Below, in pieces: positions 17,780-25,681 of a stretch of 39,577 nt of DNA; the first letter of the stretch is position 1, and every line of letters starts with the position of its first letter. The DNA is from Xanthomonas cannabis pv. cannabis. GTDB taxonomy: Bacteria; Pseudomonadota; Gammaproteobacteria; Xanthomonadales; Xanthomonadaceae. A program made the position numbers and the translations under genes. Location: contig NZ_JSZE01000030.1 in the NCBI RefSeq assembly GCF_000802365.1, positions 1-39,577 on the forward strand, read 5' to 3'. Below the pieces are notes generated by a model. That model was given only the letters and a program-made list of their open reading frames with translations. It was not told the origin of the DNA and searched no databases.

Positions 17780-17830
17780 TTGACATGGTTTTCGTTTACG
17801 CGCGTAATCGCAAAAAATGACGGGTGTCAT
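17780..17830 (+). promoter_or_regulatory. Promoter and palindromic operator of the BlaI/M56 operon
   Basis: A consensus -35 (TTGACA, 17780-17785) is followed after 17 bases by a -10-like CGTAAT (17803-17808, 4 of 6). Over the -10 lies the perfect 12-base palindrome TTACGCGCGTAA (17796-17807), flanked by a further CG/CG pair. A second, smaller dyad, ATGAC-GGGT-GTCAT (17817-17830), follows and ends four bases before the repressor ATG. BlaI/MecI proteins bind dyads of the type TAC-AT-GTA, so two operators for autoregulation are a reasonable reading. Confidence 0.65.
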
Positions 17831-17833
17831 TGC

Positions 17834-18199
17834 ATGGCGATCAGCGACGCAGAGGCAGTGGTGATGCAGGTGCTGTGGGAGCGCGCACCTCGGACCGCGG
17901 AGGAGGTGGTGGCGGCACTGGCAAGCACCGACTGGGCCGAGCCGACCATCAAGACCTTGCTCAACCGCCTGCTCACCAAGGGCGCCATCGCGGCGCAGAA
18001 GGACGGACGCAAATACCGTTACACCCCGGTGTTGCAGCGCGAGCACTGGGTGCAGCAGCAAAGCGAAGGATTGCTGCAACGGTTGTTCGGTGGACGGGTG
18101 GCGCCGCTGGTCGTGCACTTCAGCGAGCGTGGAAAGCTCAGCACGTCCGACATTGCCGAATTGAGGCGGCTGCTCAAGGAGTTGGACGATGAGTCTTGA
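17834..18199 (+). CDS. BlaI/MecI/CopY-family repressor
   Basis: Small DNA-binding repressor of 121 residues, the usual length for the family. The winged helix-turn-helix is clear: ISDAEAVVMQVLWERAPRTAEEVVAAL, quoted in part as WERAPRTAEEVV, then WAEPTIKTLLNRLLTKGAI and the wing KDGRKYRYTPVL. The C-terminal helices (SDIAELRRLLKEL) form the dimerisation part. Such repressors are released when a partner M56 protease cleaves them. ATG 17834 is used; an ATG at 17817 is out of frame. The gene overlaps the M56 protease gene by 11 bases (18189-18199), and the promoter contains palindromes, so it should control its own operon. Divergent acetyl-CoA transferase at 17696 is another possible target. Confidence 0.95.
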   Translation: MAISDAEAVVMQVLWERAPRTAEEVVAALASTDWAEPTIKTLLNRLLTKGAIAAQKDGRKYRYTPVLQREHWVQQQSEGLLQRLFGGRVAPLVVHFSERGKLSTSDIAELRRLLKELDDES

Positions 18200-19475
18200 T
18201 CCCGTGCTGTGGTTGCGCGCCGCGCTCTACACCACCGCAGCGCTGCTGGCCTGCCTGCTGCTGCGCCGGCCGCTGCGTGGCCGGCTCGGGGCAGGGGCCG
18301 CCTATGCACTCTGGGGCGCGGTGCCGCTGGCCCTGGTGGTGGCGTTGCTGCCAGGTCCCTCGATGGAGATCACGCTGTTGAAGATGCCGGCGCTGGTGCC
18401 CGTGCCGGTTGCGGCGCATCCGGACGGGCAGGGCGCCGGCTGGCAGCGCATGCTGCTCGACGTGTGGCTGGCCGGTGTGCTGCTGACCGGCCTTTCCCTC
18501 TGGCGTGGACAGCGGCGTTTCGTGCGCAGCCTCGGGCCATTGCGTGCGCTGGACAGCACTGTGTGGGTGGCCACGCACGACGGCGGCCTTCCGGCGTCGC
18601 TGGGCATCTGGCGCCCGCGGATCGTGCTGCCGGGCGATTTCAACACGCGTTACAGCGCCGGGGAGCGTGCCTTGATCCTGGCGCACGAGCGCCTGCATCT
18701 GCGCCGCGGCGATCTGCATGCCAATCTGCTGGCCAGCGTGCTGCTCTGCCTTGGCTGGTTCCACCCGTTATTGCATCTGGCATGGCGCGCGTTTCGCCTG
18801 GATCAGGAGCTGGCCTGCGATGCAGCGGTTCTGGCACGCCATCCGGGCCAGCGCCGCCGCTATGCCGGTGCGATGCTCAAATGTCAGCTCGCCGGCAGCA
18901 CCTCGCCGCTGGCCTGCCACTGGGCGGCGAGGCCTGCGTTGTTGCAGCGGCTGGCGGCCGTGCATGCGCCAGCGCCGGATGCGCGGCGTGCACGCCGGAA
19001 CCTGCGCAGCGTGGTGGCGCTGACGCTTCTGGTCAGCGTCGGCGGCTGGTTGCTCCAGCCTGCGCCTGTGCAGGCCACGCACGGCTCGGCGGCTGCCTTC
19101 GACTACAGGACGATGCAGACGCCGCGGTATCCGGCGAACGCGATCGCCGCCAATCTCGGTGGCGTTGTCGAACTGCAGATTGCGGTGAGCCCGCGTGGCG
19201 CGCCCGACCACATCGCCATCGTGCACAGCCGGCCGGCCGGCGTGTTCGATCAGGTGGTGCTGGAGGCCGCGCGTCACTGGCGCTTCCAGCCCGCGCTGGT
19301 GGATGGGCAGCCAGTGGCCGCGCAGATACGCGTGCCGGTGCGGTTCGATCCGGACCCGCCGGAACCGCCGGCCACTGACGCCGGTGCCGGCGGTGATGGT
19401 CGGCATGCTCCAGCGTCCGGGCGCCTTGCCGCCTGCGCGACAACCGGGTGCGTACCGCAGGAGATGCGGCAATGA
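18189..19475 (+). CDS. M56 (BlaR1-like) membrane metalloprotease with TonB-like C-terminal domain
   Basis: A 428-residue inner-membrane protein. It has four or so hydrophobic helices (about 8-25, 36-54, 88-104, 178-196 and one near 281-300), a gluzincin site with HERLH (166-170), and the Glu/Asp-bearing ELACDAAVL motif (207-215), the complete M56 catalytic set. BlaR1 and MecR1 end in a beta-lactam-binding sensor; here the extracytoplasmic end (about 311-380) is instead a TonB C-terminal-like domain, RYPANAIAANLGG and HWRFQPALVDGQPV. A Pro/Gly-rich tail of about 40 residues follows. The overlap with the BlaI gene argues that it cleaves that repressor after sensing a signal outside the membrane. 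The signal is unlikely to be a beta-lactam bound in the canonical way. The next gene, a lipoprotein, starts within its stop codon region. Confidence 0.92.
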   Translation: MSLDPVLWLRAALYTTAALLACLLLRRPLRGRLGAGAAYALWGAVPLALVVALLPGPSMEITLLKMPALVPVPVAAHPDGQGAGWQRMLLDVWLAGVLLTGLSLWRGQRRFVRSLGPLRALDSTVWVATHDGGLPASLGIWRPRIVLPGDFNTRYSAGERALILAHERLHLRRGDLHANLLASVLLCLGWFHPLLHLAWRAFRLDQELACDAAVLARHPGQRRRYAGAMLKCQLAGSTSPLACHWAARPALLQRLAAVHAPAPDARRARRNLRSVVALTLLVSVGGWLLQPAPVQATHGSAAAFDYRTMQTPRYPANAIAANLGGVVELQIAVSPRGAPDHIAIVHSRPAGVFDQVVLEAARHWRFQPALVDGQPVAAQIRVPVRFDPDPPEPPATDAGAGGDGRHAPASGRLAACATTGCVPQEMRQ

Positions 19476-20053
19476 ACGACCGGCGCGGGTGGTGGATTGT
19501 GGGTGTGCTGTTGATCAGCGGATGCGCCAGCCAGCGCGTGGCCGAGCCGCAGCGCCACCAGCGCGAGGATTCGGTGGATCAGCGCATGCTGCCGTCGCAG
19601 CCGGGTGCGGGGAGCGCTTCCACCGCCTCCTACACGCTGTCGCAGACGCAGCGCTTCCGCATGCCACGCGCGCTGCGCAGCGAAACGCCGGCGCTGCCGC
19701 CGGACTCGCCACGCCAGACCCTGCCGCCAACCACCGTGTGCGCGCACGTGATCCTGTCCGCCGACGGCGCCGTGCAACGCGTGGACCCGATGTCCGATCG
19801 CGACGAGTGCGCCGCCGGGCTGTTGCCGAGCAATGCGGATCTGATGCAGGCCGTACGCAGCACGGTGCAGCACTGGCAGTTCGTCCCGGCGGCCCTGTGT
19901 ACGTACGCGCCCGGCGCGGCGCAGCCGTCCGCCCCGGATGACTGCACCGGGGCGACTCGTCAGGAACCGGTGCCGGTCACGCTGTCGTTTGCGTTCACCT
20001 TCGAGGTACGACAGGGCAAGGTGAGCGTGCGTACCGGCAAGGTTGCGCGGTGA
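19472..20053 (+). CDS. Lipoprotein with TonB-C-like domain
   Basis: A 193-residue lipoprotein: a short signal with a lipobox ending in ISGC (Cys18), Ala at +2 predicting release to the outer membrane. The first third after the Cys is Gln/Arg/Ser-rich and flexible; the rest (about 88-190) carries VCAHVILSADGAVQRVDPM and VQHWQFVPAALC. The HWxFxPA pattern is the same as in the C-terminal domain of the M56 protein just upstream, so the two probably share a TonB-C-like fold. Four cysteines lie in the C-terminal half. The ATG at 19472 overlaps the M56 stop (ATGA) and has a GCAGGAG site. Function is unknown; a co-sensor or ligand of the protease is a possible role. Confidence 0.85.
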   Translation: MNDRRGWWIVGVLLISGCASQRVAEPQRHQREDSVDQRMLPSQPGAGSASTASYTLSQTQRFRMPRALRSETPALPPDSPRQTLPPTTVCAHVILSADGAVQRVDPMSDRDECAAGLLPSNADLMQAVRSTVQHWQFVPAALCTYAPGAAQPSAPDDCTGATRQEPVPVTLSFAFTFEVRQGKVSVRTGKVAR

Positions 20054-20155
20054 CGGCAACTTTTTGCAGGCCTGCGTCAGCCCGTGTTGCGTCGGTCTTC
20101 GGTAGGCGGATGGATTACGCCGTCCTGCAACGGGTGGGTCTCCCGGCGGGGGCGC

Positions 20156-20770
20156 TCACGCCAGCACGTGCACGCTGTCGGCAATGCGCTGCACTTCGTC
20201 GGGGTTGTGGCTGACGTAGAGCATCGGCAGGCGGATTTCATCGCGCACGCGCTGCAGGTAAGGAATCAGCTCTTCGCGACGTGCCTGGTCCAGCGCCGAT
20301 AACGGTTCGTCGAACAACAGGATGGCCGGTTGCGACAGCAACGCACGCCCGATCGCCACCCGTTGCGCCTCGCCGCCGGACAGGTTGCGCGGCCGGCGCT
20401 GCAGCAGCGGCGCGATGCCGAGCAGGGCCACCACATCGTCGAACCCGAACGGCGCCGCTCCCCGTGCATGCCGGCCGTAGCGCAGGTTGCGCCGCACATC
20501 CAGGTGCGGGAACAGCCGCGCATCCTGGAATACGTAGCCGATCCGGCGCTTGTGCGTGGGCAGGTCCACGCCGTGCCGGTCGTCGAACAGGCAGCGTCCA
20601 TCGATGCGGATATGCCCGGCATGCGGGCGCACCAAGCCTGCGATCGCATTGAGCACGGTGGTCTTCCCGGCACCAGACGGCCCCACCAGCGCCACCACCC
20701 GCGCCGCATCCTGGATGAGGATGTGCCGCCGGAACTGGCCGCGCTGCAGCTGCAGATCGATCTCCAGCAT
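20156..20770 (-). CDS. modC: Molybdate ABC transporter ATPase ModC, short form
   Basis: ATPase of 204 residues that powers molybdate import with ModB and ModA. All nucleotide-site motifs are present: Walker A GPSGAGKTT (30-38), Q-loop Gln82, signature LSGGEAQ (130-136), Walker B ILLFDEP (150-156) and the switch His188. The protein stops 16 residues later, whereas ModC is usually about 350 residues with a C-terminal TOBE domain that binds molybdate and damps transport. No continuation of that domain is visible downstream in any frame, so this is a genuine short form, not a simple frameshift. It starts within the modB stop codon (TGATG, 1-base overlap), so its synthesis is coupled to ModB. Confidence 0.93.
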   Translation of the reverse strand: MLEIDLQLQRGQFRRHILIQDAARVVALVGPSGAGKTTVLNAIAGLVRPHAGHIRIDGRCLFDDRHGVDLPTHKRRIGYVFQDARLFPHLDVRRNLRYGRHARGAAPFGFDDVVALLGIAPLLQRRPRNLSGGEAQRVAIGRALLSQPAILLFDEPLSALDQARREELIPYLQRVRDEIRLPMLYVSHNPDEVQRIADSVHVLA

Positions 20771-21462
20771 CAGTCCTCCTCACGCGGGTGCGGCCGCCGC
20801 ACCAGCCATTCGGACAGCAGCAAGGCCGCCAGCGAAATCGCCAGCGCCACGCCGGCAAGACGCCACACGCCCGATTCCATGCCCGGCACCTGCATCAAGC
20901 CGTAGATGGCCGACGACAGCGTCTGCGTCTGGCCCGGGATATTGGAAACGAAGGTGATGGTGGCACCGAACTCACCCAGCGCCTTGGCAAAGGCCAGCAC
21001 CATGCCGGCCACCAGGCCGGGCCAGGCCAGCGGCAAGGTGATGCTGAAGAACACCCGCCACGGGCCGGCACCCAGCGTGGCGGCCGCCGCTTCCAGGCGG
21101 CGATCGGTGGCTTCGATCGACAGCCGGATCGCGCGCACCATCAACGGAAATCCCATCACCGCGCAGGCCAGCGCCGCACCGGTCCAGCGGAACGCGAACT
21201 GCACGCCGAAGTGTTCCAGCAACCAGCTGCCGACCGGCCCCTGCGTGCCCAGCAGGACCAGCAGCGCATACCCGGTCACCACCGGTGGCATCACCAACGG
21301 CAGATGCAACACCGCGTCCAGCACTGCCTTGCCCGGGAAACGCCGCCGTGCCAGCAGCCAGCCACAGGCAATCCCTGCCGGCAGGCTGGCCAGCGCGGCC
21401 ACGCCAGCCACCTTCAAACTCAGGGCGATGGCGGTCAGCTCTTCCGGGGTGAACATCGACAA
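20770..21462 (-). CDS. modB: Molybdate ABC transporter permease ModB
   Basis: Inner-membrane permease of 230 residues (228 from the alternative start), the normal ModB size, with five to six hydrophobic helices. Typical stretches are LDAVLHLPLVMPPVVTGY, the EAA cytoplasmic loop AAATLGAGPWRVFF and EFGATITFVSNIPGQTQTLS. It forms the channel of the ModABC importer. A TTG at 21462 lies eight bases after GAGG, which also overlaps the modA stop; the ATG two codons further (21456) has poorer spacing. I keep the TTG but either is possible. It follows modA with about 10 bases between and overlaps modC. Confidence 0.95.
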   Translation of the reverse strand: MSMFTPEELTAIALSLKVAGVAALASLPAGIACGWLLARRRFPGKAVLDAVLHLPLVMPPVVTGYALLVLLGTQGPVGSWLLEHFGVQFAFRWTGAALACAVMGFPLMVRAIRLSIEATDRRLEAAAATLGAGPWRVFFSITLPLAWPGLVAGMVLAFAKALGEFGATITFVSNIPGQTQTLSSAIYGLMQVPGMESGVWRLAGVALAISLAALLLSEWLVRRPHPREED

Positions 21463-21472
21463 ACGGTGCGCC

Positions 21473-22249
21473 TCAATCCTTCGGCAAGAAGCCGCGACGG
21501 GTGAAGATCGCCCGGGCAGGTGCGCTGCGCAGCCACTGCACGAACGCTGCCGTCTGCGGGTTGCGGCTGTTCTTCAGCGCGGCCACCGGATACACGATCG
21601 GCGCATGACTGGCAGCGGGAAAGGTGGCCACCACGCGCACCTTGGGGTCGGCGCGCGCGTCCGAGCCATAGACGATGCCCAGCGGCGCCTCGCCGCGCGA
21701 GACCAGCATCAGTGCTGCCCGCACACTCTCCGACTCGGCCAGGTGCGCACGCAATACGTCCCACTGGCCGAGCGTGCGCAGCGCGGCGGCCGCGTATTTG
21801 CCGGCCGGCACGCTGGTGGTTTGGCCGACCGCCATGCGCCCGTCCTTGCCCAACGCCTTGGCAATGCTGCCCGGCGTACCCAGATCCAGCTGCAACTTGC
21901 TGGCGGCCGGTGCGATCAGTACCAGCGTGTTGCCGAGCAGATCGTGGCGTTGCGCCGGCGCGACCAGGCCGCGCTGTTGCAGATAGTCCATCCATTCCAG
22001 ATCGGCCGAAAAAAACACATCCGCTGGCGCGCCCTGTTCGATCTGACGCGCCAACGCCGAGCTCGCCGCGTACGACACGCGAACCGGCGTGCCGGTGGCC
22101 TTCTCGAACGCGGCCGCTGCCTCGTCCATCGATTCCTTCAGACTGGCCGCCGCAAACACCGTCACCGGCGCAGCTTGCGCAACGGCCAGTACGGGCAGGG
22201 CAAGCATCAGCACGCACAACGCGCGCTGCCAGAAACCGATCGTGCGCAT
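21473..22249 (-). CDS. modA: Molybdate-binding periplasmic protein ModA
   Basis: Periplasmic binding protein of 258 residues with a signal peptide ending near AVAQA (about 26). The mature protein begins [15 protein letters not shown], and contains [20 protein letters not shown] and [14 protein letters not shown], the oxyanion-binding segments characteristic of ModA. It delivers molybdate (or tungstate) to ModBC. ATG 22249 is chosen because GGAG lies six bases upstream; a TTG two codons earlier would leave no space for the ribosome site. It is the first gene of the modABC operon and is preceded by the metallo-hydrolase gene 73 bases away on the same strand. Confidence 0.96.
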   Translation of the reverse strand: MRTIGFWQRALCVLMLALPVLAVAQAAPVTVFAAASLKESMDEAAAAFEKATGTPVRVSYAASSALARQIEQGAPADVFFSADLEWMDYLQQRGLVAPAQRHDLLGNTLVLIAPAASKLQLDLGTPGSIAKALGKDGRMAVGQTTSVPAGKYAAAALRTLGQWDVLRAHLAESESVRAALMLVSRGEAPLGIVYGSDARADPKVRVVATFPAASHAPIVYPVAALKNSRNPQTAAFVQWLRSAPARAIFTRRGFLPKD

Positions 22250-22322
22250 GGGCAACTCCAGCAGGGGCAGACACCGATCATAGCGGCTGCACCGTGACCG
22301 GCGTGGCGAACGCCAGCGAATG

Positions 22323-23147
22323 CTACCGAGCCAGGTCGTCGCAGCGGCCGGCCTGCAGGTTGGCCTGCAAGGCCGGGCGGATCAGTCTGGGCTCCGGCAA
22401 GGTGGCATCGCGGGCCTGGCGCTGGGCCACGAAACTCTCGATGTCCACGCCGTCGCGCACATGGATGTTGCTGCGCCGCTGCACGCCGATGGTGGTCTCA
22501 TGCGCCACGGCCCGACCACCGGGGCCATAGTCGTGGCAGACGAACACCCGCGTGTCGTCCGCCAGCGCGTACAGCCGCTGGATCGATGCATATAGTTGCC
22601 GTGCGTCGCCGCCAGGGAAGTCGCAGCGTGCGGTTCCAGCGTCGGGCATGAACAGCGAGTCGCCGGGAAACAGCGCGTCGCCGATCAGGTACGCGATGCT
22701 GTCGCTGGTGTGCCCGGGCACGGCAATGACGCGTGCGGCGATGCCGCCGAGCATGAAACGCTCGTCATCGGCAAACAGATGATCGAACTGCGAGCCATCG
22801 GCACGGAAGTGCTGCGGCAGCGCGTAGCGTGGTGCAAGCGTCTGCTGCACCTGGCGGATGCCTTCGCCGATCGCGATGCGCGCCTGCGGCCAGTGCTGCT
22901 TCAGCCACTGCGCTGCCGACAGGTGATCGGCATGTGCATGGGTTTCCAGCAGCCAGTGCAGTTGCCAGTCGCGCTGCCGGATGGCATCGGCGATGGCCTG
23001 CGCGGCACGGGTTTCGATGACGCCGCTGTCGGCTGCATAGTCCAGTGCCGGATCGACCACCGCGGCCGCGCCGGACGCCGGATCGGCGACCACGTAGGTG
23101 AAGGTGTTGCTCTCGGCATGGAAGAACGCAAGCACCTCGGGCTGCAT
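22323..23147 (-). CDS. Metallo-beta-lactamase-fold hydrolase, persulfide-dioxygenase-like
   Basis: A 274-residue protein with the MBL-fold metal set THAHADH (His70, His72, Asp74, His75), His146 in GHTSDS, Asp163 in FPGDSLF and His205 in CHDYG. The [16 protein letters not shown] stretch is that of the ETHE1/Blh-type sulfur dioxygenases, not of glyoxalase II or true beta-lactamases. It most likely oxidises persulfide or handles glutathione thioesters in the cytoplasm; there is no signal peptide. The ATG at 23147 has a GGAG site six bases upstream. The S1/P1 nuclease gene ends 13 bases before it, so they are probably co-transcribed. No BigR-like regulator is adjacent. Confidence 0.9.
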   Translation of the reverse strand: MQPEVLAFFHAESNTFTYVVADPASGAAAVVDPALDYAADSGVIETRAAQAIADAIRQRDWQLHWLLETHAHADHLSAAQWLKQHWPQARIAIGEGIRQVQQTLAPRYALPQHFRADGSQFDHLFADDERFMLGGIAARVIAVPGHTSDSIAYLIGDALFPGDSLFMPDAGTARCDFPGGDARQLYASIQRLYALADDTRVFVCHDYGPGGRAVAHETTIGVQRRSNIHVRDGVDIESFVAQRQARDATLPEPRLIRPALQANLQAGRCDDLAR

Positions 23148-23160
23148 CGGTGTCTCCAGG

Positions 23161-23976
23161 TCAGGGGGCGGCCAGTGCTGCGTTGAGCACGGCGGCCAAT
23201 CGGTCGCCGGCCAGGCGCAGCTGTGTCTCGGCCATCGGTCGATAGGTGGCGATGTAGCTGGCCGGCAGGACGTGCGTGGCCGGATACACGCCCGGTGTCA
23301 CGGCGATCCTGCACGAGGCCTGCGCCCAGGCGGCGGCGGGCGGCGGCAGGACCGGCGACACGGCGGAGGCCGCCGGCAGGGCCAGCAGCCGTTGCAGGTA
23401 GTCCGCGTCGCCGAGGTGACGGTCGTTGAGCATGCCGCTGTCCCACAGCGCATGCAGGTTGCTGCCCTTGCCATCGACCTGCAGCTGGAAGTCGTTGCCG
23501 CCCTTGTCGTGCGCGTAGCCGGCGTGCATGGGCTGATGGATATCGCCGACAAAATGCACCACAAACTTCAACGCCTGACGACGCACCTCCAGCGGCTGGC
23601 CGCGGTCGGCCAGCAGGGCGGTCTGCCGATCGAGTGCGGCGATCACGCAGTTGCCATCCGGGCAGTCGCGCGGCGGCGCATAACTGCAGTCGTGTTCGCC
23701 CAGGTTGACGTAATGCCACGGCCCGGAACGCTTGCCCAGGTCCGGGTCGTGCTCGCGCAATTCATCGGCCCAGGTCGCGACGCCATGCAAGGTCGCATCG
23801 GGCTCGCCGGCAAGCAACTGCGCCACCTGCGCGCGTGCCTGCGGGCTCAGTTCGGTCTCGGCCACGCGTGCCACCAGGCGGTGCCCCTGCGGGCCCCAGG
23901 CGAACGCGGTGATGGGCTGGATCGCCGTGGTCAGCGCCACGGCAAGGACAACGAAAGCGGGGGAGAAGGTCTTCAT
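23161..23976 (-). CDS. S1/P1-type zinc nuclease, secreted
   Basis: A 271-residue secreted phosphodiesterase for single-stranded nucleic acids. The signal peptide ends at TAFA (26), so the mature protein begins with Trp27, whose free amino group is a zinc ligand in P1 nuclease. The other ligands are visible: His32 (WGPQGH), Asp71 (WADE), His88 (WHYVNL), His141, Asp145 and His151 in HFVGDIHQPMH, and His175/Asp179 in NLHALWDS. It would supply phosphate and nucleosides from extracellular or periplasmic nucleic acid. The ATG at 23976 is next to a G-rich run that may act as the ribosome site. It is followed 13 bases later by the metallo-hydrolase. Confidence 0.93.
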   Translation of the reverse strand: MKTFSPAFVVLAVALTTAIQPITAFAWGPQGHRLVARVAETELSPQARAQVAQLLAGEPDATLHGVATWADELREHDPDLGKRSGPWHYVNLGEHDCSYAPPRDCPDGNCVIAALDRQTALLADRGQPLEVRRQALKFVVHFVGDIHQPMHAGYAHDKGGNDFQLQVDGKGSNLHALWDSGMLNDRHLGDADYLQRLLALPAASAVSPVLPPPAAAWAQASCRIAVTPGVYPATHVLPASYIATYRPMAETQLRLAGDRLAAVLNAALAAP

Positions 23977-24060
23977 CCCCCGATTGTACGCAACCGTCCG
24001 GGACGGTTTGATGGCGGCTGCAGTCATGTCGCCGCCGCGCAATGGCGACGGCCCGCACGA

Positions 24061-24675
24061 TCAGTAATAGACCAGGTAGGAGATGCCATAGGTCAGTGGA
24101 TCGACCCGGGCCTTGCCCAGCCGTGCGCCGTTGAAATCGACGTTGCTGCGCGAGTCGGTCCAGCGTGCGTCGATGCGCAGGCCGCTGCGCTCATCGAAGA
24201 TGAAGTCCACACCGACGTGCGCAGTCGCGCCCACCGAATCACCGAAGCGCAACTCGCCGTTGCCGATGCCTTGCGCGGTGTCTTCGCCCACGAAGGCGGT
24301 GTAGTTGATGCCGATGCCCACGAACGGGGACACTGTGCCATAGCCGTTGATGTGGTACTGCAACAGCACGCTGGGCGGCACCGACCAGTAACTGCCCACC
24401 TTGCCGGCACCTTCCAGCTCGATGTCGTGCTTGCCTGCCACCGCCGCGTGCACTTCGATTCCCAGATTGTTGCGCAGGAAGTATTCGTAGGTGAACGAGA
24501 GCGCGGGCGCGCCCTTGATCTCCCCGCGTGCACCGCCGAAGGTGCCGCTGTCTGACTTCGGCGAGACATAGCCGGCGCCGTAGCCGGTCGTCCAATGGCC
24601 GGCCGATTGTGCAAGGGCGGGAGCGGCCGAAGCGGCCAGTGCGATGGCGAGGGCGGTGCGAATGAACGTGCTCAT
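24061..24675 (-). CDS. OmpW-family outer-membrane protein (copy B)
   Basis: A 204-residue outer-membrane eight-stranded barrel: signal peptide ending APALAQ (about 23), then the OmpW hallmarks YVSPKSDSGTFGG, LGIEVHAAVAGKHDIEL, PPSVLLQYHI and VSPFVGIGINYTAF, finishing in the aromatic pair YY. OmpW proteins form narrow channels for hydrophobic compounds. It is the downstream member of a tandem pair with the OmpW copy at 24795-25418, from which it is separated by 119 bases containing alternative hairpins (24688-24722). It is probably a diverged duplicate rather than a redundant copy, since the two differ in almost half of their positions. Confidence 0.92.
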   Translation of the reverse strand: MSTFIRTALAIALAASAAPALAQSAGHWTTGYGAGYVSPKSDSGTFGGARGEIKGAPALSFTYEYFLRNNLGIEVHAAVAGKHDIELEGAGKVGSYWSVPPSVLLQYHINGYGTVSPFVGIGINYTAFVGEDTAQGIGNGELRFGDSVGATAHVGVDFIFDERSGLRIDARWTDSRSNVDFNGARLGKARVDPLTYGISYLVYY

Positions 24676-24687
24676 GGAATCCCCGGT

Positions 24688-24722
24688 AGGTCGGACAGGC
24701 GTTCGACGTGACCGACCTGTCC
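24688..24722. other. Nested alternative hairpins between ompW copies
   Basis: AGGTCGG (24688-24694) can pair with CCGACCT (24712-24718), or GGACAGG (24693-24699) with CCTGTCC (24716-24722). The two pairings overlap and exclude each other. No T run follows on the transcribed strand, so this is not a standard terminator. It may be a partial terminator or a stability element between two co-oriented genes. Confidence 0.45.
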
Positions 24723-24794
24723 GCAACTCCGGCGGTGGATGCACGTCCCTGGATCGCCAGTGTGCCAGAGATGCATCGCGCTTGCCGCTGTGAC

Positions 24795-25418
24795 TCAGAA
24801 GCGGTGCACGTACGCCGCGCCATAGACCAGCGGATCGATGTTGACCGTGCCGATCCGGGTGCCATTGAGGCGGGCCTCGCTGTCGATGTCGATCCAGCGC
24901 ACATTCACCCGCAGGGACCCGCGTTCGCTGAGTTTGACGTCCAGGCCCGCGTGCAGGGCCAGGCCCCACGAATCGTCCAGCTCAAGCTCGCTGCCGGCCA
25001 GCGCGCCGCGGGTGTCGGTGCTGAAGAAACGGGTGTAGTTGATGCCCGCGCCGAGGAAGGGCGACACCTTGCCCTGGCTATTGAAGTGGTACTGCAGCGA
25101 CACCACCGGCGGCAGGTGCTTGGTGCTGCCGACGCGGCCCAGTCCACGCAGCGCGATGTCGTGCTCGAACGGCAGCGCGGCCAGGACCTCGATGCCGAGG
25201 TTGTCGGCGATGAAGTATTCGGCAGTGAAGGTCGGCTTGATGTCCTTGCCTACGTCTGCTTCCAGCGTGCCGCCAACCAGGCGGCCATTATCGGATTTGG
25301 GAGCGACCTGGTGGGCGCCGACGGCAACGGTCCAGTCGCCTTTGGATTGAGCCAGTGCGGGGACGCTGGCGAACGTGGCGGCCAGACCGGCGAGCAGGAG
25401 GGTAGAGCGCATGCGCAT
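24795..25418 (-). CDS. OmpW-family outer-membrane protein (copy A)
   Basis: A 207-residue barrel protein with signal peptide ending PALAQ (about 24) and OmpW features in order: QVAPKSDNGRLVGG, LGIEVLAALPFEHDI, PPVVSLQYHF, VSPFLGAGINYTRFF and a final aromatic (HRF). The start at 25418 (MRMRSTL) has a GAGAG site; a second ATG two codons on is also possible. It is the upstream member of the tandem pair and shares with the other copy the SPKSD/APKSD, INYT and ISYLVYY/AAYVHRF-type ends. About 260 bases of non-coding sequence separate it from the next gene upstream. Confidence 0.92.
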   Translation of the reverse strand: MRMRSTLLLAGLAATFASVPALAQSKGDWTVAVGAHQVAPKSDNGRLVGGTLEADVGKDIKPTFTAEYFIADNLGIEVLAALPFEHDIALRGLGRVGSTKHLPPVVSLQYHFNSQGKVSPFLGAGINYTRFFSTDTRGALAGSELELDDSWGLALHAGLDVKLSERGSLRVNVRWIDIDSEARLNGTRIGTVNIDPLVYGAAYVHRF

Positions 25419-25681
25419 GGAAACTCTCGTTGTGTGCAGGGGATGGACGAAGTCTTGTGGGTTTGGCCCGGCGACGCCTTGATCCTGATCAAACCAGGAC
25501 CGGTTGCGTGCGAGGGGTGCGCGCGTTGCCGGCGGTCAGGCCCCGGCTGCTGCGCTGCGTCGCAGGTGTGGCAGCAGCGCTTGTCGTGGAGGAGATCAAG
25601 CGCGCGCGGCGCATCGGGTGCGGCGTGCGCGGCGCGCGCCAGGGCGCAGTCAGCGGGTGGCGTGTCGCGATGCGCCCGCAC

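Noticed and set aside
20054-20155. Terminator between the lipoprotein gene and modC
   Set aside because: The GCAGGCCTGC palindrome there has a T run on the wrong side for either gene and no adequate loop.
22323-23147. Assignment as Blh of the BigR operon
   Set aside because: The domain is of the same class, but no ArsR-type BigR regulator, rhodanese or transporter genes lie beside it.
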